Below, piece by piece: positions 1-9,077 of a stretch of DNA of 34,571 bases. The notes under the pieces were generated by a model. That model made no database searches. It was not told the DNA's origin and saw nothing but the letters and a program-made list of their open reading frames with translations. The position numbers and the translations under genes are program-made. Every line of letters starts with the position of its first letter. Positions within the stretch are counted from its first letter, which is position 1. The stretch is from an uncultured Saprospiraceae bacterium. Its GTDB lineage: Bacteria; Bacteroidota; Bacteroidia; Chitinophagales; Saprospiraceae. The stretch is taken from NCBI GenBank assembly GCA_937995675.1, contig CALKJE010000313.1, positions 1 to 34,571 on the forward strand, given 5' to 3'.

Positions 1-333
1 ATGTTCCACGTCAAAGATGCGGAGTTTAATCCTTCGGGACGCTCTGGTGTTTATGGTGGATATCAGGATTGGGTAGATCGTCCGGGCAGATTCCGGTCTT
101 TGGGTGATGGACAGATTGATTTCCGTTCTATCTTTTCAAAACTAACACAATATGGTTATGATGGTTGGGCCGTTCTAGAATGGGAATGTTGTATCAAAGA
201 TAGTGAGCAAGGTGCAGCGGAAGGTGCTGCCTTTATTCGCGATCATTTAATTACAGTAACTGATCGAGCCTTTGATGATTTTGCCGGTGGAAAGCCGGAT
301 GAAAAATTGAATCGTAAGATTTGTGGTTTGTAA
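1..333 (+). CDS. Sugar phosphate isomerase/epimerase, C-terminal part (5' end outside window)
   Basis: The last 110 residues of a xylose-isomerase-like TIM-barrel protein. The stretch MFHVKDAEFNPSGR, followed by YGGYQDWVDRPGRFRSLGDG and DGWAVLEWEC, is typical of the C-terminal strands and metal/substrate loops of the sugar phosphate isomerase/epimerase family found beside Gfo/Idh/MocA oxidoreductases in Bacteroidota. The family members are usually about 300-350 residues, so roughly two thirds of the gene lies to the left; the ATG at base 1 is an internal methionine, not the start. These enzymes are cytoplasmic and act on sugars or inositols, but the substrate cannot be told from this fragment. 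The gene ends in TAA directly at a perfect palindrome and converges with the DUF3857 gene. Confidence 0.85.
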   Translation: MFHVKDAEFNPSGRSGVYGGYQDWVDRPGRFRSLGDGQIDFRSIFSKLTQYGYDGWAVLEWECCIKDSEQGAAEGAAFIRDHLITVTDRAFDDFAGGKPDEKLNRKICGL

Positions 334-381
334 AAAAATCATGTAGAGACGTTGCATGCAACGTCTCTACATGATTTTTTT
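332..381. terminator. 50-bp perfect palindrome, bidirectional terminator between convergent genes
   Basis: Every base from 332 to 381 pairs with its mirror. The core at 343-370 is a 28-bp palindrome with arms starting GTAGAGACG and centre TTGCATGCAA; outside it runs ATCAT and then A7 on the left and T7 on the right, so both strands read a GC-containing hairpin followed by a U tract. It fills the 47-bp gap between two converging genes and touches both stop codons. The same GTAGAGACG arms recur at 16349-16376. Confidence 0.85.
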
Positions 382-2279
382 TACGTTGCCTTTTTCACCA
401 GTACCATTTTTGCTGCGTCGAGCTGTGCAATTTTTTTATAAAAATCACGTAATTTATTATAGTCAGTCGCTGGTAATTCTACGGCGTAAATATCTAAGCT
501 TCTAGTGACGGTAACGGTTTTGTCTGTCACTTTTAGATCAAGCGTATATTTTCCATAGTCTGATTCTAGTACTGTATTTTCTTCGGGCATACTTTCTACC
601 TTAAAGCCTTCCGGCAAATCAAAAATATATGCGTCTTCTTCATGATAATCATTTTCAATTTTTACTGGATGAACTCTTTCTTTTTCTGACTCCGGTACTT
701 CTTGAAAAGGATTAAGGTTATTGATGGGAACAAAAACACGCTTACCAGCTTTGGAGGCATAACGCGGAACGGTAATATTGAAATCTACCGTTGCAATCGG
801 AGCATCGGGATCGACCTCAATTGCAAATTTGTCTAGTGTCAATGCGGGTAGTGACGTATTTCGAACAATGTATTTTTCGACATCGCTTTTGGGATAATTT
901 TTTAGTTGACGGTAGCGATCATGACTAGGACCATGATGGGTCGTTTGTTGTTTAATCACTGCCCCACCCTTTGCATCCAAATTGATATTGGCTCGGGTCA
1001 AAGATCTATTTTCTTCTAGACCATATTTTGGTGTTCGCGATATTTTACCTCCATCCTTTGTAACTAACAAAACAGGACGATCGTGATTATCTCCTCCGAT
1101 ATAATTAGGTGGATAGGATTTACTCGTACATTCCAACCACATGTCTTCGGAAGGAACATAGAGAATCATATGATTCCCAAAAGAAGGCGTCGCAAAATCT
1201 TTGTCAATCTCTTTTCGTCCTCGATAGCCTCGATAGATAATAACCCAATCAGAAGGTATCTCCGCTATTTCTAATAAAGACTTCATATAATTAGAAAGTG
1301 CTTTACAATCTCCGTACTTATTTTTTTCTACATACTTTGCCTCAAAGGATTGCCAGCCACCAATTCCTAACTGTACACTTACATAGCGTACTTCATCCTG
1401 CATATATTGATAAATTCGTTTGATCTTTTCTTTATCAGTTGCGGCACCGGCAATCAGTTTTTTGATCTTCTCTTTAGTTTCAGGTGTTACCTCTTGACGA
1501 TCTTTATTTATTTTATAAAAAAATGATCCTAAGGAATTCCAAGTAGACATATCTCCTTCATATCCATCTACGGCAAACTTAGTAGCACTAATCCAAAGCT
1601 TTGGATATTTTTGATCACTTGGAATATACGCTTCGGGTTTTAAAGCTGGTAAATTCTTTCCCGTCCAAGTATAAGTCTTTGCTTCCCCAATCTTATTAAC
1701 GGAAGCTTTTAATTTTACATTTTCTATTTTGCTATGAAGATCAAACCCTGCTGGCAATACGACCTTCACTTCAAATGACTGGACCGATTTACCAAAACCA
1801 TTTACTGGATAATTTGGATAAGCCATGATCCCTTTATGTTCTTTGACACATTGATATTCGATGGTGTATGGATAACTATTATGATTGACCGTCAGATGCT
1901 TATATCGAGAATCTGAATAAATAGTAGAATTATCAACAGCACTACCATCACTAAATTCCTTTTGCTTATAAGCATTGACTTCCTCCCCGTTTTTGTCGTA
2001 TACTTTTGCCCATAGTTTTTTTATTTTAGAATATTGATTATAATAAAAAACTAATTCGTTGGCATCGCTTTCTCCGTTTAACACCGTCACGACAACCGTC
2101 TCTATTTCTGATGCAGTAGAAGCACCTTTGACATTAAATGCTGTTTTTTGTGAGCGTACCACTTCACTTGCATTTTTCTGCAAAGCCTCAGGAATTGATA
2201 GCGCATTATATAATCCATTTTGTGCTGATGCACTTACGGCTAATAAAATAAAGCAATAAAAAGCGACAATTTTGTTCAT
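381..2279 (-). CDS. Secreted DUF3857 / transglutaminase-fold protein with catalytic triad
   Basis: 632 residues. A signal peptide (1-19, ending ASA before Gln20) predicts export to the periplasm. The N-terminal half (about 50-250) is a beta-rich DUF3857-type domain; the middle is a transglutaminase-like domain (about 265-400) with the expected catalytic cysteine in NKYGDC (Cys325), the histidine in FGNHMIL (His370) and an acidic residue in WLEC (Glu383, where Asp is usual); the C-terminal 230 residues form beta-rich DUF3858-like domains. Members are common in Bacteroidota and remain of uncertain substrate; protease or transglutaminase chemistry is possible. The start ATG is fixed by the signal peptide. 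A paralogue lies 213 bp upstream on the same strand, with a large imperfect palindrome between them. Confidence 0.8.
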   Translation of the reverse strand: MNKIVAFYCFILLAVSASAQNGLYNALSIPEALQKNASEVVRSQKTAFNVKGASTASEIETVVVTVLNGESDANELVFYYNQYSKIKKLWAKVYDKNGEEVNAYKQKEFSDGSAVDNSTIYSDSRYKHLTVNHNSYPYTIEYQCVKEHKGIMAYPNYPVNGFGKSVQSFEVKVVLPAGFDLHSKIENVKLKASVNKIGEAKTYTWTGKNLPALKPEAYIPSDQKYPKLWISATKFAVDGYEGDMSTWNSLGSFFYKINKDRQEVTPETKEKIKKLIAGAATDKEKIKRIYQYMQDEVRYVSVQLGIGGWQSFEAKYVEKNKYGDCKALSNYMKSLLEIAEIPSDWVIIYRGYRGRKEIDKDFATPSFGNHMILYVPSEDMWLECTSKSYPPNYIGGDNHDRPVLLVTKDGGKISRTPKYGLEENRSLTRANINLDAKGGAVIKQQTTHHGPSHDRYRQLKNYPKSDVEKYIVRNTSLPALTLDKFAIEVDPDAPIATVDFNITVPRYASKAGKRVFVPINNLNPFQEVPESEKERVHPVKIENDYHEEDAYIFDLPEGFKVESMPEENTVLESDYGKYTLDLKVTDKTVTVTRSLDIYAVELPATDYNKLRDFYKKIAQLDAAKMVLVKKAT

Positions 2280-2295
2280 GTTGTATTTACTTATT

Positions 2296-2459
2296 GAAGT
2301 TGTTTAAGAATGTTCACAAAAGGTGAGGATAAGTGCTTGATAACGTGGGCGATGCTCATTTTTTTTTGCGTAGCCGTAGCTACGGAAATAAAAATAGCAG
2401 AAGATCCACGTTGTCAATGATTTATCCGTAACCATTGTGCTTCATTTTTAAACAACTTC
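2296..2459. repeat. 164-bp imperfect palindrome between the two DUF3857 genes
   Basis: The left end (GAAGTTGTTTAA, 2296-2307) is mirrored by TTAAACAACTTC at 2448-2459, and inner blocks such as ATAACGTGG / CCACGTTGT and GGATAA / TTATCC also pair. The tip is the perfect palindrome CCGTAGCTACGG at 2374-2385. The paired sequence is interrupted by mismatches and small gaps. It contains no open frame of note and could fold as a long RNA hairpin in the 5' leader of the downstream gene, or be a decayed short mobile repeat. Confidence 0.65.
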
Positions 2460-2492
2460 TTTTTCTAAAAGGGCTAACCTAAACTAAATCAA

Positions 2493-4487
2493 TTAGGGCA
2501 TCTTTTTCAAGACCAATTGTTCTCCTTGTTTTTCTACAATAAGATCAAAAAACTGTCGAATTATTTGATACTCTTCAGGTTTGTAACGGTTCTTTTTAAT
2601 AAAAATCTTACTCGTGACTTGAACCGTCCCGTCTTTTTCACTAACTAAAAATCTAAAGACACCTGCTCCTTCTGGCATTTTAACTTGAGCAGGCTCTGGC
2701 AATTCTTCTACCATATAGCCAGCAGGGATGGTTAGATTGATAACATATTGTTCTTTGATTTGATAAGGCATGTCTACTGAAAAAGTACGATTTTCTAATT
2801 TCAATGGATTTTCTTCGTATCCTTTTCCGAGCATAGGAGAGAGATAAATAAAATCGTCGTTTATTTGTGCGGCATTTGGCAATTTAATTTCCAGAGAAGA
2901 TTTAAGTGACTCGCCCGCTTTTTCAGGATTATCAAAATTGATATTTGTAACTTCTGCATCCGGAAAAATTTCCTGCCAATTTTTCACTACATGCTCGCTG
3001 TCTTTTTCTCGATTTTCATAATATTCTCTTCGATTTACCATCGCACTATATCCTGTACAAATTTCCTGAACAGTTCCCGTGATTGTTCCCTCAGCAGACA
3101 ACTCTGCATTGACAATCATTTTTTCAACATCTGCAGGAACGCCTATATTGATCCATTGAGATTGAGGACCATCGACCAACCACCCTCGATAATTAAGAGA
3201 GTTGACTCGCAAAAAATTTGGACTACGATGCTGACTACCCACATCTAATAACACTTCTTTATCTGCTACTCCTACGTAAGCCAATACATGATTAAACTGA
3301 TCTGTCTTTGGATATGCCTCGAGCATTTTACCATGACTTCGTGTACTAATCAAAACAGGATAAGCGGTTAAACCTAATTGACGACAAATCGCAATAAGCA
3401 TCAAATTCAATTCTCCGGCCGTGGCTTGTTTATCTACATATGCATCATCTAAACTTTTTCTAGAATAGATTCCATAGGTTTCGTTCCACGTTATATTCGA
3501 GTTTAAAAAAGAATAAGCAATCATCAATTTTTCGATGGGGTCTTCCGTCATGGCCAACAATGGATTAACGGCCTCCATAATTTTTTTTGTATTTCGACCC
3601 TTATTGATTTGCTTACCGAAAGAGTCATTCTCTTCTAGTTGTTTTGCAATGGTGGGCCAATCAGAATTTACGGATTCTCTAATACTATTTGGCCATTGAA
3701 CCGTTTTTAACTGTAAGGTTATTTTTGAATAATAATCTCTCATCGTCGTAATAAACTGTTCTGATTTCATCGCTGGAATATTCTCCACAATGTATTGAGT
3801 CTTACTAACCCTAGCATTGGTTGTCCCACCTTCCGTTCGATAAGCAGAGTTTCGATTATTAAATCTAATATCTTTATTAACCAATTCATTCTTAACTACC
3901 GGTGGTCTTCCTTGTGTAAAAGATATATACTCAAACCATTCAGGAATATTGGTTCTTAACTCACTATGTCGAGTAGGAATATCCGTCTGAAAATACCAGT
4001 TGCTTAGATTGTAAATACTTTCAGATTTTTTAAGATAAGAATATTCAATAATGGCCCCTTCTTTTAACGAAGGCATCGCGAATTTTTTACGAGACCAATA
4101 ATCGTTTACCTTTTCTGTAAAAATGTCTTTTTTACTTAATTTTATTTTATCGCCATTAGGCAAGATCACTTGCGCCTTTAATTCCTTGATCTCTTCTAAT
4201 CTATTATGAGCATAGTATTCAATCTCAATGTCTCCCCGGTCAAACGCCGACTCCTTTAATATCTTAATTCGAACATGATGGTGCATCAAATAATGGGTAC
4301 TACCTTCAAAGCCAAAATCAATCGACGCATAGTCCATTAAAACGACCGCTTCCGCTTCTGCATCACTAGGGTAACTCGTCATGGTCAAATCTGCCTCCTC
4401 TACTTTACCCCATTTAATAGGTGGTTTTTGTGCAAAAACTAAATTCACCAAACTAAAAAAACAACAAAATAGTAACAGCTTTTTCAT
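2493..4487 (-). CDS. Secreted DUF3857/DUF3858 protein lacking the transglutaminase cysteine
   Basis: 664 residues with a signal peptide (1-19, ...LVFA before Gln20). DUF3857 spans about 60-240, followed by a transglutaminase-like core (about 300-420) and C-terminal beta domains (DUF3858-like, about 540-655). In the core, the position of the catalytic cysteine is occupied by Ala357 (in DKQATAGELN), while the histidine (His400 in FNHVLAYV) and aspartate (Asp415 in LLDVG) are kept. Loss of the cysteine is seen in other Bacteroidota members of this subgroup as far as I recall, so it is probably a structural or binding version of the fold rather than a recent mutation. It is the likely first gene of a unit with the paralogue downstream; the 269 bp before it are very AT-rich and are shared with the divergent TonB receptor gene. 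Confidence 0.8.
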   Translation of the reverse strand: MKKLLLFCCFFSLVNLVFAQKPPIKWGKVEEADLTMTSYPSDAEAEAVVLMDYASIDFGFEGSTHYLMHHHVRIKILKESAFDRGDIEIEYYAHNRLEEIKELKAQVILPNGDKIKLSKKDIFTEKVNDYWSRKKFAMPSLKEGAIIEYSYLKKSESIYNLSNWYFQTDIPTRHSELRTNIPEWFEYISFTQGRPPVVKNELVNKDIRFNNRNSAYRTEGGTTNARVSKTQYIVENIPAMKSEQFITTMRDYYSKITLQLKTVQWPNSIRESVNSDWPTIAKQLEENDSFGKQINKGRNTKKIMEAVNPLLAMTEDPIEKLMIAYSFLNSNITWNETYGIYSRKSLDDAYVDKQATAGELNLMLIAICRQLGLTAYPVLISTRSHGKMLEAYPKTDQFNHVLAYVGVADKEVLLDVGSQHRSPNFLRVNSLNYRGWLVDGPQSQWINIGVPADVEKMIVNAELSAEGTITGTVQEICTGYSAMVNRREYYENREKDSEHVVKNWQEIFPDAEVTNINFDNPEKAGESLKSSLEIKLPNAAQINDDFIYLSPMLGKGYEENPLKLENRTFSVDMPYQIKEQYVINLTIPAGYMVEELPEPAQVKMPEGAGVFRFLVSEKDGTVQVTSKIFIKKNRYKPEEYQIIRQFFDLIVEKQGEQLVLKKMP

Positions 4488-4756
4488 TAAAAAAAATTAT
4501 GTTATAAAAAAATATAATTCAAAAAATAAAGCTAACAAATATCTTTTAAAAAACTGTTTATTTCGTATTATTTTAACAATATAAATCACAAAAAATATTT
4601 TTCTAAAAAGCAAAAGTTAAACAAAAATCAAGTTATGATCAAAAAACAGCATTCATTAAATACTCCTTTTTATTCACCCAATTTCCCGTTATAATCGTTT
4701 ATCATTTGCCCTACTTTGCGTATCTTGTGAAATTTAATCATTCTAACGAAAATTTA

Positions 4757-7606
4757 ATGTACAAAACCAATCGGTTCCTATTATTTTGCTTGATTTGGAG
4801 TTTCCAATTTCAGCTGCAAGCACAGACGATCTCAGGAACCATTACAGACCAAGAGGGAGCCGGAATTGAAAATGTATTAATCCAAGTACAAGGAAATAGC
4901 ATTGCAACACTTTCTGATGCGAACGGAATCTTTTCCATTGAAAATCTACCCGGAGGAACTCAGATTTTAGAAATTAATCAGATCGGTTACGCCAATCGTA
5001 CGGATACCCTAAAATTTAATGGGACCGATCTGGTGCTCGACTTGATCCTTACTCCAGACCCGCTCGACTTACAAAGTGTCGTCGTAACTGGGACTTATCA
5101 AACAGATAAAAAACTCAATGCTCCTGTTTCGATCACCACCCTTTCGACCGAAGACATTAGTATCCGAAACGCACGAGGTACGGCAGATTTGCTAAAAGCC
5201 ATTCCTGGGGTTTATGTTGATGCCAGTGCGGGAGAAGTCTACACGCGTGTTTATACTCGTGGCGTTGCTTCCTCAGCTGAAGATGATCTGGGATGGTATT
5301 ATGTTTCTTTGCAAGAAGATGGCCTTCCCGTTACCCTTGTGCAGTACGGTTATTACAGCCCAGATTTATTTCATCGAGCAGACTTGACGACTCATCGAGT
5401 GGAAGCAATCCGAGGAGGTAGTGCTGCCATCACCGGAGTCAATGCACCCGGTGGAATTTTTAATTTTATTTCTAAAAGAGGAAATAGTAATCGCCAAAAC
5501 GAACTGGAAACCACCGTCGGTATCCAAGGGGACGGGAATTTACTGGGTCGATTAGATGGAAATTTTAGTGGTGCATTGGGCAAAAAAAATTGGGCATATA
5601 ATATTGGTGGATTCTATCGATACGATCAAGGACCTCGCAATACCGATTACCCTTGGGCCAAAGGTGGACAACTTAAAGCCAACGTTTCCAAGACTTATAA
5701 AGAAGGACAACTTAATTTTTATGTCAAATATTTAAATGATCAAACCAACCGATATCTTGGTTTAGCAACGACCGATTGGAATAATCCGCGACCTGCTTTT
5801 GGTCAAAATTTTAATACCACTGCGTTGTCTCTACCAAGTGTATCTGGTGATCTACCTGACCCAAGAAATCGCTTTGATGAGTTGACTCCTCAAACTCGAT
5901 CTTTTAATTCAAACAATGGAATTCGCACCAAAGACTTTGCCGCAGGATTTTATCTAACCAATCAGCTAAAGTCTGGCTGGATTATGGAAAATCGTTTTAA
6001 AGTAAGTAGAAAATCTGCTAACTGGCAAAACTCCATTTCTAGTGTTCGATTAGGACTGGATAATTTTATCACTTACTTTCTTGGAAATAATTTTAATTCT
6101 TTTGGACAAGTTGTTTTCCGTGATCCAGCAACTGGAGCAGAACGAGCTAGAATCAATAATCTAGGAGCGCTTGGTCCGTTTAGTGACCCACCAATTGCTC
6201 CTTCTTTTGAATATTTGACCGATGATCAATTACCCAACGATGCCGTATTGGGAACCGCCCTTTGGCATAAGCTAGATAAAGTAACTGATTTAATGTATAA
6301 AGTAAATTTAAAAAGAAATTGGACTCATCATCGCTTAAACGTAGGTCTTTTTGCGGGTCACTCCGGAGTTAACTCTTTTACACAAGGAAGTTTTGCTTAT
6401 GCTACTTTTGAAAATGAACCGAAGATGTTACAGGTTTCTTTAGAGAATCCGGGAACAGACGTGATTCAACTTTCTGATGAAAATGGCATTGCAAATTATG
6501 GCGGACTTTTTTATAATAATGCATTAGCAGATGTGGCTCAAGTCCAATTAGCTGCTAGTGATACTTGGCAAGTAAATTCTAAATTGCGTTTGGATTTTGG
6601 TGCCAGTTTTGAATACACCAATCATACTGGAATTAAAGATCGATCTAACGGAACAGCCATTCCTGGAGGAGAAGATGAAGATTTAAATACCGCATATGAT
6701 AATTTTACGCTCGTCCCTGAATTGCAAAAAGATTCTTTTGACTTTGCTTATAGTTTGCTGAATTTTTCACTAGGTATTAATTACAAATTGGATAAGCAAC
6801 GAGCCATTTTTGGTCGTTTCACCAGAAGTAATAAAGCACCCGAATTAAATTATTATTTCAATAATTTTGAAAATATTCCTATTGATCAAAAAGGGAGAAT
6901 CCAACATATTAAGCAAGCTGAATTAGGTTTTAAACAACAAAATAATACCATTAATATTTTTGCTACGGCCTTCTGGAGTCAACTAGATAATATCGGTTTT
7001 TCAGAATTTGTTTTTGATCAATCTGGAATGGCAGGTATCTTTTTTACGCCTGAACAAATTAATAAAACAACTACAATTGGTCTAGAATTAGAAACCAACT
7101 GGCAACCTTTACCTTCTTTAAACCTTCGTTTTTTAACAACCTTACAAAAAGCAACGGCAACTACTTTTACAGTCTACGATACGGCGGGTACTTTTGACAT
7201 AGAGGATGATCAAGTCTTAGATTATTCAGGTAATGAATTAGCGCACCAACCTAAACTGACTTTAGAGTTTATTCCTAGTTACCAAATTAGCAGCTATCAA
7301 ATATTTGCTGCTTGGCGCTACCTTGGTGAACGACAAGCCAATGTAGCCAATGCCTATCAATTACCTGGCTTTAGTATGTTCCGCGCAGGTGTTAGTGGTC
7401 GAATTTCCAAAAATGTTTCGCTCTCTCTTATTTGTAATAATCTATTTAACAGTACTGGTTTAATGTACTCATTTGGTCCTAATGAATTTGGGAGCAGCTC
7501 GAACGCCGCTACACCAGAATTTATAACAGCAAATCCAGATGCAAGTTTTATCGTAGTTCCAGTTTTACCAAGAACGGTGGTAATGAAGGTGGGTTATAAA
7601 TTTTGA
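4757..7606 (+). CDS. TonB-dependent outer-membrane receptor with carboxypeptidase-regulatory N-terminal domain
   Basis: About 949 residues from the ATG at 4757. An in-frame ATG at 4706 is possible, but the signal peptide (MYKTNRFLLFCLIWSFQ... ending before Gln-Thr-Ile) begins at 4757, so that start is preferred. Order of domains: signal peptide; CarboxypepD_reg-like beta sandwich (about 24-105, ISGTITDQEGAGIENV); plug domain (about 115-250, including APVSITTLSTEDI and VEAIRGGSAAITG); then a 22-stranded-type beta barrel to the C terminus, which ends in an aromatic residue (VGYKF) as expected for BamA-assembled barrels. It imports a ligand across the outer membrane using TonB energy. No SusD gene follows, so it is not a SusC-type pair; the layout recalls iron-complex receptors, but the ligand is not readable from sequence. 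Confidence 0.9.
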   Translation: MYKTNRFLLFCLIWSFQFQLQAQTISGTITDQEGAGIENVLIQVQGNSIATLSDANGIFSIENLPGGTQILEINQIGYANRTDTLKFNGTDLVLDLILTPDPLDLQSVVVTGTYQTDKKLNAPVSITTLSTEDISIRNARGTADLLKAIPGVYVDASAGEVYTRVYTRGVASSAEDDLGWYYVSLQEDGLPVTLVQYGYYSPDLFHRADLTTHRVEAIRGGSAAITGVNAPGGIFNFISKRGNSNRQNELETTVGIQGDGNLLGRLDGNFSGALGKKNWAYNIGGFYRYDQGPRNTDYPWAKGGQLKANVSKTYKEGQLNFYVKYLNDQTNRYLGLATTDWNNPRPAFGQNFNTTALSLPSVSGDLPDPRNRFDELTPQTRSFNSNNGIRTKDFAAGFYLTNQLKSGWIMENRFKVSRKSANWQNSISSVRLGLDNFITYFLGNNFNSFGQVVFRDPATGAERARINNLGALGPFSDPPIAPSFEYLTDDQLPNDAVLGTALWHKLDKVTDLMYKVNLKRNWTHHRLNVGLFAGHSGVNSFTQGSFAYATFENEPKMLQVSLENPGTDVIQLSDENGIANYGGLFYNNALADVAQVQLAASDTWQVNSKLRLDFGASFEYTNHTGIKDRSNGTAIPGGEDEDLNTAYDNFTLVPELQKDSFDFAYSLLNFSLGINYKLDKQRAIFGRFTRSNKAPELNYYFNNFENIPIDQKGRIQHIKQAELGFKQQNNTINIFATAFWSQLDNIGFSEFVFDQSGMAGIFFTPEQINKTTTIGLELETNWQPLPSLNLRFLTTLQKATATTFTVYDTAGTFDIEDDQVLDYSGNELAHQPKLTLEFIPSYQISSYQIFAAWRYLGERQANVANAYQLPGFSMFRAGVSGRISKNVSLSLICNNLFNSTGLMYSFGPNEFGSSSNAATPEFITANPDASFIVVPVLPRTVVMKVGYKF

Positions 7607-7679
7607 GCAGGGATTAAGGGCATTGGGAAATTGCCTGTCTGCTTTTGATTGTATCTCATAATTGATCGCCGCTGATTTA

Positions 7680-7708
7680 TTTAATCGTTTAGCAAATAAA
7701 CGATTAAA
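7680..7708 (+). other. AT-rich hairpin downstream of the TonB receptor gene
   Basis: Perfect 12-bp arms TTTAATCGTTTA (7680-7691) and TAAACGATTAAA (7697-7708) around a 5-base loop. It lies between the receptor and aminotransferase genes, but no T tract follows and the stem is weak in GC, so termination is only a possibility. Confidence 0.4.
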
Positions 7709-7769
7709 CAGTTAAACAAATAAACTAGAAGAGCTAGCCTCAATCTTTAGTTTTTTCAATAATATTTAT

Positions 7770-8912
7770 ATGAATCTTCAATCAAAACTTCCAACTGTTG
7801 GCACTAATATTTTCTCCATTATGTCTGCTTTGGCCAATCAGCATGGAGCCATTAATCTTTCTCAAGGCTTTCCTGATTTTGACTGTCCGGAAGCGTTACA
7901 AAATCGAGTAAATTTTCATTTAAAAAATGGAAAAAATCAGTATGTACCAATGGCTGGCGTGCCTTTATTAAGAGAGCGGTTGGCCGAAAAAATGAAAAAT
8001 TCATACGGTACTAATATTGATCCTGATACTGAGATTACCATCACGGCAGGTGCTACCCAAGCATTGTTTACCGCTATCACTGCCTTTGTACATCCGGGTG
8101 ATGAAGTGATTCTGATTGAGCCAGCTTATGATTCTTATCGACCAGCGATTGAGTTGGCTGGAGGTGTGCCGGTTATTTACGAATTAGTAGGTCCTGATTA
8201 TCAAATTGACTGGCAACGTTTTGGCGCATTGATTTCGACCAAAACGAAAATGATCATTGTAAATACGCCTCACAATCCGATTGGAAAAATTAGAAGTGTA
8301 GAGGACATGCAAATGTTAGAACAATTGACCAACGGAACAGATATTATCGTTTTATCTGATGAAGTGTATGAACATTTGATTTATGATGGAGAATTACATC
8401 AAAGTGTTTTACGATTTCCAAAACTATTTAAAAGAAGTTTATTGGTCTATTCTTTTGGTAAAACTTTCCATAGTACGGGTTGGAAAATGGGATACTGTGT
8501 GGCGCCAAAAATATTGATGAGTGAATTTAGAAAGGTCCATCAATTCAATGTCTTTTCCTGTAATTCTTTTGTACAATATGGAATTGCTGATTTTTTAGAA
8601 GATCCAGAGACTTACCAACAATTACCTAACTTTTATCAACAAAAAAGAGATTTCTTTCAAGATCAATTAGTTGGTGCGTCCTTAAAACCACTTTCTTCAG
8701 AAGGTTCTTATTTTCAACTATACGACTATAGTGAGATTAGTGATTTGCCTGATACGGAATTTGCTAAATATTTAACCACGGAAATTGGTGTAGCCGTCAT
8801 TCCTGTTTCTGCTTTTTATAGTAGTGGTCGAGATGAAAAAGTCGTGCGTTTTTGTTTTGCAAAAAAAGAGGAGACATTAGCAGCGGCAGGGAAATTATTG
8901 AGGGCGATGTGA
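7770..8912 (+). CDS. Methionine-type aminotransferase (class I/II, PLP-dependent; YbdL-like)
   Basis: 380 residues, full length for fold-type I aminotransferases. It follows E. coli YbdL throughout: SKLP-VGT-IFSIMSALA at the N terminus, INLSQGFPDFDCP, QY-PM-GVP, VNTPHNP (Asn169), LSDEVYEH (Asp197, Tyr200), the PLP lysine in SFGKTFHSTGWKMGY (Lys231), and the carboxylate-binding arginine in VVRFCFAKKE (Arg360). It transfers the amino group between methionine (or aromatic amino acids) and a 2-oxo acid in the cytoplasm, a step used in methionine salvage via 4-methylthio-2-oxobutanoate. It stands alone; none of the neighbouring genes belongs to the salvage pathway. Confidence 0.9.
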   Translation: MNLQSKLPTVGTNIFSIMSALANQHGAINLSQGFPDFDCPEALQNRVNFHLKNGKNQYVPMAGVPLLRERLAEKMKNSYGTNIDPDTEITITAGATQALFTAITAFVHPGDEVILIEPAYDSYRPAIELAGGVPVIYELVGPDYQIDWQRFGALISTKTKMIIVNTPHNPIGKIRSVEDMQMLEQLTNGTDIIVLSDEVYEHLIYDGELHQSVLRFPKLFKRSLLVYSFGKTFHSTGWKMGYCVAPKILMSEFRKVHQFNVFSCNSFVQYGIADFLEDPETYQQLPNFYQQKRDFFQDQLVGASLKPLSSEGSYFQLYDYSEISDLPDTEFAKYLTTEIGVAVIPVSAFYSSGRDEKVVRFCFAKKEETLAAAGKLLRAM

Positions 8913-9077
8913 TTTGGTTGAAAGAATTCGGAGTATTGATTTAATTCTATTTACCTTTTTATTTAAAATTATCATTTAGATGAAAAAATGTTAATCAGTT
9001 AATTGGTTTATCAGTCACGTCTTCTGTAATGTTAACGTAACATAGATTAAACATCCCAAACAAGTCCTCTTTTATTT

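Noticed and set aside
4706-4756. Earlier start for the TonB receptor
   Set aside because: The signal peptide begins at the second ATG (4757); the first 17 residues do not look like part of an export signal.
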